Shown: positions 45,494-54,448 of the stretch, in pieces | Position numbering within the stretch: the first letter of the stretch is position 1 | Layout: each line of letters starts with the position of its first letter | From: JAPOXR01 sp963664715 | GTDB taxonomy: Bacteria > Pseudomonadota > Alphaproteobacteria > Rhodobacterales > Rhodobacteraceae | DNA: 64,000 nucleotides | Assembly (NCBI GenBank): GCA_963664715.2 | Contig: CAXXUY010000001.1 | Location: 310,001 to 374,000 of the forward strand | Direction: 5' to 3' | Notes under the pieces: generated by a model | Database searches by the model: none | The model's input: the letters and a program-made list of their open reading frames with translations, nothing else | Told to the model about the DNA's origin: nothing | Position numbers and translations under genes: made by a program

Positions 45494-45568
45494 TGGTGGG
45501 CGCGACTGGGATCGAACCAGTGACCCCTACGATGTCAACGTAGTGCTCTCCCGCTGAGCTACGCGCCC
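45494..45568 (-). tRNA. tRNA-Val (anticodon GAC), CCA encoded
   Basis: The minus strand folds as a cloverleaf: acceptor GGGCGCG / CGCGCCC, D arm GCTC..GAGC, anticodon arm CTACG-TTGACAT-CGTAG and T arm ACTGG-TTCGATC-CCAGT. The anticodon GAC reads valine codons GTC/GTT. The 3' CCA is encoded (45494-45496). Confidence 0.97.
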
Positions 45569-46018
45569 TTTGGCTTTCGCTGGGCTTTACCCGGGTGCCC
45601 GAGTGAAGGGCGTCTATAGCTATCAGGAAGGGCCAATGCAATAGCCAACTCCTTCGGGAAGGCATCCTCTGCCGTCCAACCCGGCAATTGCAGGATGGTC
45701 AATGTTGGACGAGGACTGCAACCCCGAACGGTTGTCGCGCGCTCGCATGGGCGTCCGTGTCACGATCGGACAGAACCGTGAGGCAGCCGCGACGGATGGA
45801 TTTGCCAGAGACTTTCCTTCCGCCGGAAACCTTCGAGAGAACATGTAATCTGAACCTGATGGTATCATGATCGGCAGTATTGAGACCTGCTGCCGGACAC
45901 GGCATGTTCCAGGGAACCGGATGCGAATCGAACCCTGGAGAACACGTCGAAGACCTGGCGGGCAGCAGCCAGGAGGTGGCCTCGGACGTACAAGCGGCGA
46001 TTTGTGGACCGGGAGTTC
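45569..46018. other. Intergenic stretch between tRNA-Val and the dehydrogenase operon end
   Basis: It should hold the tRNA promoter and the 3' end of the long minus-strand operon. I find no gene or strong hairpin. Confidence 0.3.
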
Positions 46019-46888
46019 CTACCAGAGGGTCAGGAGACTGTCCGGGTCACGAAGCAGTTCCCGGTATCGCACCAGGAATCTCGCGGCGTCTGCGCCGTTT
46101 ATGACGCGGTGATCATATGTGAGGTCGAGCGGAACCATTGGTGTCGGTACGAAAGACCCACCGTCCCAGATCGGGCGAATTTCGATGCGGCAGATGCCCA
46201 GGATGGCAAGCTCGGGCGGATTGACGATGGGCGTGAAGGACTCGCCTCCAATTCCTCCAAGCGACGAAATCGTCATCGAACCGCCCCCGATCTCCTCGGG
46301 CCGGATGCGGCGCGCCCTGGCGCGGTCCGCGATGTCGGAGAGTTCAACCGAGATATCCGATACCCGCCTCTGATCGGCGTTTCGGACGACCGGCACGATC
46401 AGGCCATGTGGTGTGTCAACAGCGATGCCAATGTGAACATAGCCCTTGAGAATCAGCTTCTTGCCGTCGGGAGAGAGCGAAGCGTTGAACCTGGGGAATT
46501 CCTTCAGGCACCGGGCCAGGACGGCAACGTGAAAGGCTAGCGCCGTGACGCGAATTCCCTCGGATCTCAACCTGGTTCGGGTTGCCTCGATCCGTGTGAC
46601 GTCGGCACTGTCGTGATGAGTGACAGCCGGGATCAATTGCTGCGCGGCAGTCAGATTGGCCAACGCCACCCGGGCCGTCCGGTTCAGTGCCTCCTCGGTG
46701 ACCGGACCCCATGCGGAATGATCGACTTCCCAGTACTTGCTCGCAGATGCTGCCGGCGCCGCGCTGCTGCCGGCCAGAACATCCTCGCGCGCGATGGTCT
46801 GGCGCCCCAGAAGTTCTGCGAGGGCATCCAAGTCAACGCCGAGTTCCCGCGCAAGCCTGCGTACCGACGGGCTGGCCACCACACCCAC
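46019..46888 (-). CDS. 2-oxoacid dehydrogenase E2 catalytic protein lacking a lipoyl domain
   Basis: 289 residues. It begins with a peripheral-subunit-binding domain (SPSVRRLARELGVDLDALAE, IAREDV) and continues as the acyltransferase domain (FNASLSPDGKKLILKGYVHI, GIAVDTPHGLIVPVVRNAD, GGSMTISSLGGIGGESFTPI). The active-site motif is DHRVINGADAARF, with the catalytic His and the Asn variant known from pyruvate-type E2. The usual N-terminal lipoyl domain is absent; a separate neighbouring gene supplies one. It would transfer the acyl group to CoA. GTG start, three bases after the stop of a small ORF. Confidence 0.85.
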   Translation of the reverse strand: MGVVASPSVRRLARELGVDLDALAELLGRQTIAREDVLAGSSAAPAASASKYWEVDHSAWGPVTEEALNRTARVALANLTAAQQLIPAVTHHDSADVTRIEATRTRLRSEGIRVTALAFHVAVLARCLKEFPRFNASLSPDGKKLILKGYVHIGIAVDTPHGLIVPVVRNADQRRVSDISVELSDIADRARARRIRPEEIGGGSMTISSLGGIGGESFTPIVNPPELAILGICRIEIRPIWDGGSFVPTPMVPLDLTYDHRVINGADAARFLVRYRELLRDPDSLLTLW

Positions 46889-46891
46889 GGC

Positions 46892-47230
46892 TCACAACTC
46901 TCTCATATTGTCCTGGATCATCCGGAACTCCGGCCAGGCTTCGTTGCCGCACGATCGGGCGAGATCGAGCCTGCAAGACTCGTTCTGTTCGGCCTGTCCA
47001 ATGCCCGGACGCGCCTCCGCATATGCAGCGACTTCCGAATGACCGGGGCAGTCGTCGACAACGCCAAGGCAGAAGATGGGGTCCTCGGAAGGATTTCGAT
47101 CGATGAATGCAGGGCTGACAGAGGCAAGTCGCAGCCAGTGGTCGATGCCGGTTGTATCCAATGTCCAGTCATCAACAGCACTCTCACAGGAGCTGGCGGA
47201 TCGGGTCCTCGACCCGGGCCGCCATGGCAT
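46892..47230 (-). CDS. Small unknown protein between the two E2 genes
   Basis: Up to 112 residues; ATG 47230 overlaps the upstream gene by 47 bases and TTG 47161 is an alternative. The frame fills the gap between the E2 genes and stops three bases before the next start. Codon use is GC-rich at third positions like its neighbours (IDHWLRLASVSPAFIDRNPS, EVAAYAEARPGIGQAEQNES). I do not recognise it. Its position suggests a part or assembly factor of the dehydrogenase complex. Confidence 0.45.
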   Translation of the reverse strand: MPWRPGSRTRSASSCESAVDDWTLDTTGIDHWLRLASVSPAFIDRNPSEDPIFCLGVVDDCPGHSEVAAYAEARPGIGQAEQNESCRLDLARSCGNEAWPEFRMIQDNMREL

Positions 47231-48143
47231 CGAGAAATGCGACTGCCTGTGGCATCGGCATCACGGCCTCGCCAAAGGACAACGTCAGAACAAAAGTGGT
47301 GCCATCCCGTGCAACGCTGAGCGTCACGCCGCCAACAGCGGGTGAATATGCCGTGAGCCTTGTCTCGCAGAGATCAACCAGCGTCAGCACCGGAGCACGC
47401 GTTTGCCCGGTACCGCCCCGGTCAGGATTGGCATGAACCGTCGAGACACCATCCACTCCCAGCAGCGCCACGGTTATGTCATCCACTGCGAAGATCGAGC
47501 GCCATGCGCCTGCCGCAAAGGACGCCATGAGTTGAGTACGGTGGGCGTTTTCTGATCGTTCGAGCAATGCACTGAGCGCATCGCCATCCACCCGCGCCAT
47601 CAACGCCGACTGCCCGCCCGCCCCGATCATGGACAGGTCCGCTGCATGGATCGGCTCCGTGGCGCCCTGGGCGCGCAGTGCAACGAGGTCGATCCCGCGT
47701 TCCGCCGCAATTCGCCTTGCCTTTGGCGACGCGAGGACCTTGCCCTTGGGCATTGCCGGGACCTCGGATCCTCGACCTCGGGGAACGGGCTCGGCTTCTG
47801 CAGGCTGTTCGGGATCGGGGCATGGATCCGCCGGCCGTTCAGGGTCTTCTGCGGGACTTTCGCCTGCCGGCACGGCATCGGCAGGCCCGGCGGCAACTTC
47901 GGCCTCCGTATCCACAATGAACGCGATCACATCGCCGACAGGCACTTCGTCACCTTCCTGTGCGCGTATGCCGGAGAGAAAACCACCGGTCCGGGCCTCG
48001 ACTTCCATTGTGGCCTTGTCAGTCTCGACCTCGAACAGCACATCGCCCGCTGCCACCACATCCCCGGTTGACTTCAACCAGGTCAGAATTGTCGCGCTGT
48101 CCTGGTTCATTCCCAGTTGCGGCATCTTGACTTCAGAGGTCAT
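47184..48143 (-). CDS. Lipoyl-domain E2-like protein with a degenerate catalytic domain
   Basis: 319 residues. A lipoyl domain (residues 1-80; EVETDKATMEVEA with the lipoylated Lys) is followed by a Pro/Glu-rich linker and a peripheral-subunit-binding domain (ASPKARRIAAERGIDLVAL). A C-terminal acyltransferase-like part ends VLTLSFGEAVMPMPQAVAFL. That last stretch aligns with the LTLSFDHRVxDGAxAAxFL block of active E2 enzymes, but the catalytic HxxxD/N is gone. It is therefore probably a structural, lipoyl-carrying subunit, comparable to the E3-binding protein of eukaryotic pyruvate dehydrogenase. It overlaps the E1 beta gene by 11 bases. Confidence 0.8.
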   Translation of the reverse strand: MTSEVKMPQLGMNQDSATILTWLKSTGDVVAAGDVLFEVETDKATMEVEARTGGFLSGIRAQEGDEVPVGDVIAFIVDTEAEVAAGPADAVPAGESPAEDPERPADPCPDPEQPAEAEPVPRGRGSEVPAMPKGKVLASPKARRIAAERGIDLVALRAQGATEPIHAADLSMIGAGGQSALMARVDGDALSALLERSENAHRTQLMASFAAGAWRSIFAVDDITVALLGVDGVSTVHANPDRGGTGQTRAPVLTLVDLCETRLTAYSPAVGGVTLSVARDGTTFVLTLSFGEAVMPMPQAVAFLDAMAARVEDPIRQLL

Positions 48144-49128
48144 GGATCAGTTCTCCTGCCACGATCTTGCGGGCGGTGTCGGCGACGCCTTCAACTGTAG
48201 GAACGGTGAGGTCCTCGAGCGCCGGACTGAAGGGAATCGGCACGTCCATCGCGCCCATCCGGATCACCGGTGCGTCGAGGTGGTAGAAGGTTTTTTCGGC
48301 TATCCGCGTCGCGATCTCTGCCGTGACGCCGAAACTCTGGTGGCCCTCGTCCACAACGATGGCGCGGCTCGTTTTCTTCACCGAGTTCAGGATCATTTCC
48401 TCGTCCAGTGGCACGATGGTGCGCGGATCGATCACTTCGGCGCTGATTCCCTCATTAGCGAGGACATCGGCTGCCGATTCGCAGACCTGCCGCATGGAGG
48501 ACGTGCCGATCAATGTGACGTCAGAGCCTTCACGCAGGATCTTCGCTTCACCGAATGGGATCAGGTATTCCTCTTCCGGTACCGGTGCCTTGTCCTGATA
48601 CATCAGCTTGTCTTCAAAGATCACAACCGGATTATTGTCCCGCACGGCAGTCTTCAAGAGGCCCTTGGCTTCATGGGCGCCCGACGGCATCGCTACCTTC
48701 AGCCCCGGAATGTGGGCCACCAGTGCATGCAGTGACTGTGAATGCTGGGCAGCCGAACGGCGCGTCGCACCCAGATTGGTCCTGACGACCAGCGGCACGT
48801 TGAGCTTGCCGCCCGACATGTAGTGTATCTTTGCGGCCTGGTTGCAAAGCTGGTCCATCACGAGGAAAAGGAAGTCGCCGAACATGATATCCACGATCGG
48901 CCTTGATCCGGTCATCGCCGCACCGACGGCAATCCCCAGGAATCCGGGCTCCGAAATCGGCGTGTCGATGACCCGCTCCGTCCCGAATTCCTCGACAAGT
49001 CCGGACGTCACCTTGAAGGGCGTGCCGGCCTCGGCCACGTCCTCGCCGATCAGAAAGACGGTTTCATCCCGCCGCATTTCCTCGGCAATCGCCTCGTTGA
49101 CCGCCTGGGAAAGAGTAATGTTCCGCAT
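48133..49128 (-). CDS. 2-oxoacid (pyruvate/acetoin-type) dehydrogenase E1 component, beta subunit
   Basis: 331 residues. Typical E1 beta sequence: ALNEAI-like start (SQAVNEAIAEEMRRDETVFL), GEDVAEAGTPFKVTSGL, RVIDTPISEPGFLGIAVGAA, RTNLGATRRSAAQHSQSLHA and EVIDPRTIVPLDEEMILNS. Together with E1 alpha it decarboxylates the 2-oxo substrate with thiamine diphosphate. Its start overlaps the E1 alpha stop by one base (TGATG). Confidence 0.9.
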   Translation of the reverse strand: MRNITLSQAVNEAIAEEMRRDETVFLIGEDVAEAGTPFKVTSGLVEEFGTERVIDTPISEPGFLGIAVGAAMTGSRPIVDIMFGDFLFLVMDQLCNQAAKIHYMSGGKLNVPLVVRTNLGATRRSAAQHSQSLHALVAHIPGLKVAMPSGAHEAKGLLKTAVRDNNPVVIFEDKLMYQDKAPVPEEEYLIPFGEAKILREGSDVTLIGTSSMRQVCESAADVLANEGISAEVIDPRTIVPLDEEMILNSVKKTSRAIVVDEGHQSFGVTAEIATRIAEKTFYHLDAPVIRMGAMDVPIPFSPALEDLTVPTVEGVADTARKIVAGELIHDL

Positions 49129-50114
49129 CAGGAAGCTTCCGCATAGACATGCATGTCCACCTCGGACCCGGGCGGATAGGCTGCTTCAAGCGCGTAGTCC
49201 ACGGCTTCGGCGGCCTCGTTCCGGATCGCATTGCGGATTGCGGTGAGTTCGTCCTCGCTTGCCACTCCCTCCTTGACCAGCCAGGAACCGAAGAGGGTTA
49301 TCGGATCGCGGTTTTCCTTCCAGTCCCGTTCCTCTTCCTTCAATCGGTAATAGCTCCGGTTGATGTCGCCGACATGATGGCCGTGGTAGCGGTATGTGGC
49401 GAGTTCAACGAAGAACGGGCCCTCACCCTGCCGACATCGCTCGACGAGTTCCGTCGCCAGCTTGTTGACCGCCAGAACGTCCTGGCCGTCGACGTCGTGG
49501 GCCTCGATTCCGAATGCCCTGGCCCGTGCAGTGATCTCGCCCGCTGCAATCTCCGCGGTCTTCGTATATTGCGAGTACCCGTTGTTTTCGCATGCATAGA
49601 TGACAGGCAGCTTCCACAAGGCTGCCATGTTCATCACCTCGTACAACAGACCCTGGGCCGTAGCACCATCACCGAAAAAGCAGACAGTGACGTCGTCCGA
49701 GCCCTGCAGCCTGGCCCTGAGCGCGGACCCTGTCGCAATCCCCATGGAGCCGCCCACGATCGCGTTGGCCCCGAGGTTGCCGTGCGACTGATCGGCGATG
49801 TGCATCGACCCGCCCTTGCCGCGGCAATACCCTTCCGCCTTGCCGAGAAGTTCGCAGAACATCTGCCTGAACTCCGCGCCCTTTGCCATGCAATGTCCAT
49901 GGCCCCTGTGGGTCGAGGTGATCTTGTCGGTGACACGCAGAGCTTCGCAGATGCCAACGGCAACCGCCTCCTCGCCCGAGTACATGTGTGTAAGCCCGGG
50001 CATCTTGGCATCGAGATAGAGCTGGTTTGCGTTGTCCTCGAAGGCGCGAATTCTTGCCATCTGGCGGTACATCCGCAAGTAGTCTTCCGTGTTTGTCCTG
50101 GATCCCTTGTTCAT
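49128..50114 (-). CDS. 2-oxoacid (pyruvate/acetoin-type) dehydrogenase E1 component, alpha subunit
   Basis: 328 residues. The thiamine-diphosphate motif GDG...NN is seen as FFGDGATAQGLLYEV and YACENNGYS, with HRGHGHCMAKGA and GKGGSMHIAD as other family marks. It heads the dehydrogenase part of the long minus-strand operon, 56 bases after an M24-type gene. Acetoin, pyruvate and branched-chain enzymes look alike at this level, so the substrate is not fixed by sequence alone. Confidence 0.9.
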   Translation of the reverse strand: MNKGSRTNTEDYLRMYRQMARIRAFEDNANQLYLDAKMPGLTHMYSGEEAVAVGICEALRVTDKITSTHRGHGHCMAKGAEFRQMFCELLGKAEGYCRGKGGSMHIADQSHGNLGANAIVGGSMGIATGSALRARLQGSDDVTVCFFGDGATAQGLLYEVMNMAALWKLPVIYACENNGYSQYTKTAEIAAGEITARARAFGIEAHDVDGQDVLAVNKLATELVERCRQGEGPFFVELATYRYHGHHVGDINRSYYRLKEEERDWKENRDPITLFGSWLVKEGVASEDELTAIRNAIRNEAAEAVDYALEAAYPPGSEVDMHVYAEAS

Positions 50115-50170
50115 GTTTGCCTCCAGGAACGGGCGGCTTCCGGCGGGAGGCAGACCCGTCCAGGGTATGA

Positions 50171-51466
50171 TCAGTACTTGTTTGCGATCGGAAGTTCTTC
50201 CGCGGGGAACAGCGAGATCACTTCGCAGCCTGTGTCGGTTACCACGACCTCTTCCTCGATCCGCGCCGCTGAGTAGCCGTCAGCGGCCGGGCAATAGGTC
50301 TCCAGCGCAAACACCATGCCTGTTCGGATTTCCATCGGGTTCTCGAGGCTGACCGCGCGGCTGATTATCGGGCGCTCGTGCAAGGCCAGCCCCAACCCGT
50401 GGCCGAACTGCAGGCCGAAGGCTGCAAGTTCGTCCGGGAAGCCGTAATCCTGGGCGGCCGGCCAGAGATGTGCGACCTTGTCCGTGGTCACGCCCGGTTT
50501 GATCGCGTCGATGGCGAGGTCCAGCCATTCGCGTGCCTTCGTGTAGGCATCGTGCTGAACCGGTGTCGCGCGGCCGATGTTGAAGGTGCGATAATAGCAG
50601 GTGCGGTAGCCCTGGTAGCTTTGCAGGATGTCAAAGAAAGCCTGGTCGCCGGGCCGGAAATAGCGGTCTGTGAAATTGTGCGGGTGCGGATTGCAGCGCT
50701 CTCCCGAAATGGCGTTGATGGCCTCGACGTCATCCGAGCCCATTTCGTAGAGCATCTTGTTGGAAAGAGCGACGATGTCGGCCTCGCGGATGCCCGGCTT
50801 CAGTTCTTCGTAGATCATGTGATAGACGCCGTCGACCATGCTGGCCGCCTGGGTCAGGAGCTGGATTTCGTCCCAGTTCTTGATCTCCCGTGCGGAGAGC
50901 ATGATCTGCTGTCCGTCGACGATCTTCAGGCCCGCATCCTGCAGCGCATGGAACATCGCTGTCTCGGCATAGTCGAGGCCGACCGGCATGTCTTGCATGC
51001 CCGCGTCCCTGATGAGTCCCGCGATCTCTTCGGCGTATCTCTTCATCAGTCCGAACGATGGCGGAATCGTCCCGCGCATGCCGACCACTCCGGCGCGGCA
51101 GTGATCGGGGAAGAGCCAGTCGGAGTATTTCTTGTGATGGACGGCAGCGGAACCGAAGTCCCATACATATGGTGCATCGTCGCCGGTCAGCAGGCAGAAC
51201 CGGCACATCTTGTCTCGCTCCCACTCACCGATCTTGGTCCCCGATACATAGCGGATGTTGTTGACGTCGAAGAGAAGCAGCGTGCCGCAATCTGACGCCT
51301 TCAGGGCCTCGCGTGTGCGGCTCAGGCGATAACGGCGCAACCGGTCGTGATCGACTCGTCGTTCGAAGTCCACCGAGGTGTGACCCCAGGCCGGAAGGCG
51401 GCCCTCCCAGTTCCAGTGTGGTTCAAGATCCATCGGTGTCAGGATGTTTGGCGTCAGTGCTTTCAT
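50171..51466 (-). CDS. M24-family (creatinase/aminopeptidase P-like) hydrolase with an altered metal site
   Basis: 431 residues. A creatinase-like N-terminal domain (LLLFDVNNIRYVSGT) is followed by a pita-bread domain: ERCNPHPHNFTDRYFRPGDQ, FFDILQSYQGYRTCYYRTF, FGHGLGLALHERP, FALETYCP and ARIEEEVVV. The first Asp, the His and two Glu ligands are present. The second Asp of the usual GYxSDxTR is replaced in GYRTCYYR, so a normal two-metal aminopeptidase site is unlikely. DddP-type lyases and creatinase show that this fold serves other reactions. It sits between the transporter/regulator and the dehydrogenase genes and probably processes the imported compound. Confidence 0.82.
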   Translation of the reverse strand: MKALTPNILTPMDLEPHWNWEGRLPAWGHTSVDFERRVDHDRLRRYRLSRTREALKASDCGTLLLFDVNNIRYVSGTKIGEWERDKMCRFCLLTGDDAPYVWDFGSAAVHHKKYSDWLFPDHCRAGVVGMRGTIPPSFGLMKRYAEEIAGLIRDAGMQDMPVGLDYAETAMFHALQDAGLKIVDGQQIMLSAREIKNWDEIQLLTQAASMVDGVYHMIYEELKPGIREADIVALSNKMLYEMGSDDVEAINAISGERCNPHPHNFTDRYFRPGDQAFFDILQSYQGYRTCYYRTFNIGRATPVQHDAYTKAREWLDLAIDAIKPGVTTDKVAHLWPAAQDYGFPDELAAFGLQFGHGLGLALHERPIISRAVSLENPMEIRTGMVFALETYCPAADGYSAARIEEEVVVTDTGCEVISLFPAEELPIANKY

Positions 51467-51511
51467 TCCGGAATCCTTCTTTCGCTATACTCGAGGTGAT
51501 GTTGGCGAGGT

Positions 51512-53296
51512 TCAATAGTGGCCGCGCGAGCGCATGAGCCTGTCCGCACGATCCTGGGCGTTTCCCAATGCCTGCCTGACGGACAGTGCGCCCTGCAACA
51601 TGTCATGCATCTCCCCTCCGATTATGGAAATCAGCTCCGTGATTTCGGGTACCGGGGGGCGCGGCCAATACTGCAGCGTTCCCGTTCGCGCCATCCCGTC
51701 AACGATGGTCATGACAGGCGAGATGCGGCGGATTTCGGGGTCCATGCTGACGCTGAACCGCGGGCTCACCAGGCTTCCATTTTCGATATAGAGCTTTATC
51801 GATTCTGGAGAAATAAACGCCTCCAAAGCGGTCCAGATTGGACCTACGCGATCCGGTTCCACGTTTGAGGGTATGGCCATGGCATACCCGCCAACGGGCG
51901 CGATGGGCTTTCCACCCGGTCCGTAAGGATGTGGCAGGATCTCGGTCGTTCCGTAAGCGGGCGATTCCGGGTTCAGTTCGAACAGCGGTGCCAGCAGAGT
52001 GGCGCAGTAGGCCATGGCAACATGCCCGTCGGCAAATGCCTTGGCGCGCTCATACCAGGACATCGACAGGACCGATACGGGCGAGTAGCTCATCAGTTCG
52101 CGCAGGTATTCGGCGGTCTGGTGCGCCTCGTTGCTGTCGAGCATGGGACGATAGTTTTCGCCTTCAACCCATTCAGCATCGAAATCGTCGTCGATCCTCT
52201 TGAGGTTCAGTACTGGCCGTCCCATGGCGCCCATGACAAACATGAAGGTGTGTCCCAGTGGCGTTCCGCGGGCGGCGTTCCAGGCAATGCCTGCCCGGCC
52301 TGCTGACCGGTTGTTCAATGTCCGCGCAGCTTCGAGCACATCTGCGATGGTGTACGGAATGCCGATACCCGCCTCGTTGCAGAGGTCCCGGCGTACACAG
52401 AAGAGTTCCGGCGTTGTCTGGACCGGCAATCCGTACTGGACTCCTCGATAACGGGCCGAAGCGAGTGCCACCTTGTGAAAATCACTGAGATCGGTACCGC
52501 TACCGGATATGAGCCCGTCGATCGGCATCAGGGCACCCCTTTCGACGAGTTCACCGAACCAGGGCAGGTCGCAGGCGACTATGTCATACCGTGAAACCCT
52601 GCCTTCCGAGTTTTCGAGGATTTCTTGGCGAAGACGGTCGATTGACAGCGCACGGCTGTTGATCCTGATCCCGAAGTGACTCTCGAATTGCCGCTTCAGT
52701 ACATTGATTGCCATGAATGTCGGGTCCGCATGCGCCAGGACCCGCAGCCCGCGATGCAGCTTGAGCTTTGAAGCAAAGGGTGTGGGCGGCGGAATGGTAT
52801 TGCTGTGGGAGTAGGATGCCCCGAAGAAATAATCGCCGATCTCGGCTTTCCCGCGCGTGCCGATTCCGAGAGTGCTCCCGATCGCACCACGTACCCGGCG
52901 AGCATATTCCTGCCATTCGTCGATCAACTTTACCGATGGGTGTAGCGAGTAACTCTTGCCGGTCTTGGTCCGCGGTCGCCGGATGAGCAGGCCGCGCTCC
53001 TCGATTGAATTGATTGCCCGGATTGCGGTGCCATATCCAAGCCCCGAAGAATCGGCCAGCAGGCTTGTCGTCGTCAGCTTGCCCGTCACATGATTGCGCA
53101 GAAGGGTCGTGACCATCCTGGTTTCGTCGTAGCCACGCTTGAGACTCAGAACCTGTTCAGCCTCGGATCCAAGGGCATCCACGAAATCGAGGAACCTTGT
53201 GAATTCTTCTCCGCTGACCCCCAGGGCATAGGGGGTATCCACGCTTTCGAAGGGGCCTTCCGGTCTGGACCTGCCGTCATCGTCTCTTGGGTTCAT
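51512..53296 (-). CDS. Regulator fusing a winged helix to a solute-binding-protein domain
   Basis: 594 residues from ATG 53296 (TTG 53308 also possible). Residues about 55-125 form a MarR-like winged helix (ETRMVTTLLRNHVTGKLTTT, GYGTAIRAINSIEERGLLIR). The remaining 450 residues are a family 1 extracellular solute-binding domain (FESHFGIRINSRALSIDRLR, YDIVACDLPWFGELVERGAL, GVQYGLPVQTTPELFCVRRD, GHVAMAYCATLLAPLF). There is no signal peptide, so it should be cytoplasmic and use the binding domain to sense a ligand. It lies in the sugar-type ABC operon, 102 bases after the second permease, and is the likely controller of the region. Confidence 0.8.
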   Translation of the reverse strand: MNPRDDDGRSRPEGPFESVDTPYALGVSGEEFTRFLDFVDALGSEAEQVLSLKRGYDETRMVTTLLRNHVTGKLTTTSLLADSSGLGYGTAIRAINSIEERGLLIRRPRTKTGKSYSLHPSVKLIDEWQEYARRVRGAIGSTLGIGTRGKAEIGDYFFGASYSHSNTIPPPTPFASKLKLHRGLRVLAHADPTFMAINVLKRQFESHFGIRINSRALSIDRLRQEILENSEGRVSRYDIVACDLPWFGELVERGALMPIDGLISGSGTDLSDFHKVALASARYRGVQYGLPVQTTPELFCVRRDLCNEAGIGIPYTIADVLEAARTLNNRSAGRAGIAWNAARGTPLGHTFMFVMGAMGRPVLNLKRIDDDFDAEWVEGENYRPMLDSNEAHQTAEYLRELMSYSPVSVLSMSWYERAKAFADGHVAMAYCATLLAPLFELNPESPAYGTTEILPHPYGPGGKPIAPVGGYAMAIPSNVEPDRVGPIWTALEAFISPESIKLYIENGSLVSPRFSVSMDPEIRRISPVMTIVDGMARTGTLQYWPRPPVPEITELISIIGGEMHDMLQGALSVRQALGNAQDRADRLMRSRGHY

Positions 53297-53398
53297 GACT
53301 GTCTTCAACGCCCTGTTGCAGCTGGCACGTCCTGACCTTCCCTGGCAACAGGTTCGGACGGAATCTGTCTGGCCTTCATGGATCTTTCGGTCTGATGG

Positions 53399-54439
53399 TC
53401 AGTCCGGACCCCGCCGAAGTTCGGCGATCCTGTCTGCCAGGATATTTCGGCGCAGATCGACGTCCCTCAGCAATTGATGTCGGCGCTGTGAGCCCTCGAA
53501 GACTCTGCTGAACGTCTGGAACATGATGACGATCAGAAGAAGAACGCCGAGGTACAACTGGACCATGAAAGCTGGTGTGACATTGAAGACAAGCCCCGTG
53601 TTGAGGAAGTTCACCGTGAGCGTTCCAATCGCCGCACCAATGACACCGCCCTTTCCGCCGAGGATAGAGACTCCACCGATGAAGGCGGCAACCGTACCGG
53701 CCAGTAGCAGGTATTGCAGCCCGAGTGCCTGGGCAGTGCCGGACCGCAGACCGATGATCACTCCGCCAAGCCCCGCGCAGAATCCCGAGATTGCGAACAC
53801 GATGATCAGTGGTCGCTGCAATGATATACCCGAAGCCAGTGCCTCCTTCCGCGCGCCGCCGATGGCATAGATCTCGCGACCGTAACGCGTATAGGTCATG
53901 AACAGGCCCACGACGACGAACATGAAGATCACGAGGAGCGAGGCGGGAGAGAAATAGCCGAGCATCTTGGTTGAGATGAAGTCGGGGATTCGGAAGTCGG
54001 TCAGCATGACCGTCTTTTCCTCGGCTGCAAACAGTGCGACACCACGAAGCAGCATCAATGTGCCTACTGTCAGCACAATTGCCCGCACTCTCAGATACGC
54101 AATGAAGTAACCCTGGATGATCCCGATGGAGGTCGATATCGCAAGCGCAAGCAGCAAAGCATTGATCGCCCCCCAGTCATCGGTGAAGCGAACCGTAATG
54201 ACTGCAGCCAGCGCCGCGTTCGACCCGATTGAAAGATCGATCTCGCCGGCGATGATGCACAGCGTCAGCGCGAGACCCACAAGGCCCAGCACGGCGAACC
54301 GCTCCATGATCGCGAATCCGGTGCGGTGCGTGAAGAAGAAAGGCTCGCTGATTGCGAAGAAAACGTAGACGGTGACCGCAAGGAGGATTGCAAAGCTCAG
54401 GTCGGGATTCTCCGTCACCCAGTGTTTGATGCGTTCCAT
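53399..54439 (-). CDS. Ribose-type ABC transporter permease (RbsC-like), second permease
   Basis: 346 residues with about ten membrane segments. RbsC-like blocks are AIMERFAVLGLVGLALTLCI, IAGEIDLSIGSNAALAAV, RYGREIYAIGGARKEALASG and GGKGGVIGAAIGTLTVNFLN. It follows the first permease closely and shares the conserved GEIDLSIG motif of sugar importers. Confidence 0.9.
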   Translation of the reverse strand: MERIKHWVTENPDLSFAILLAVTVYVFFAISEPFFFTHRTGFAIMERFAVLGLVGLALTLCIIAGEIDLSIGSNAALAAVITVRFTDDWGAINALLLALAISTSIGIIQGYFIAYLRVRAIVLTVGTLMLLRGVALFAAEEKTVMLTDFRIPDFISTKMLGYFSPASLLVIFMFVVVGLFMTYTRYGREIYAIGGARKEALASGISLQRPLIIVFAISGFCAGLGGVIIGLRSGTAQALGLQYLLLAGTVAAFIGGVSILGGKGGVIGAAIGTLTVNFLNTGLVFNVTPAFMVQLYLGVLLLIVIMFQTFSRVFEGSQRRHQLLRDVDLRRNILADRIAELRRGPD

Positions 54440-54448
54440 GTACGCCTC

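Noticed and set aside
46019..46888. HRVING as a catalytic defect of the E2 enzyme
   Set aside because: Asn at this position occurs in known active pyruvate-type E2 enzymes, so it is not a loss of function by itself.
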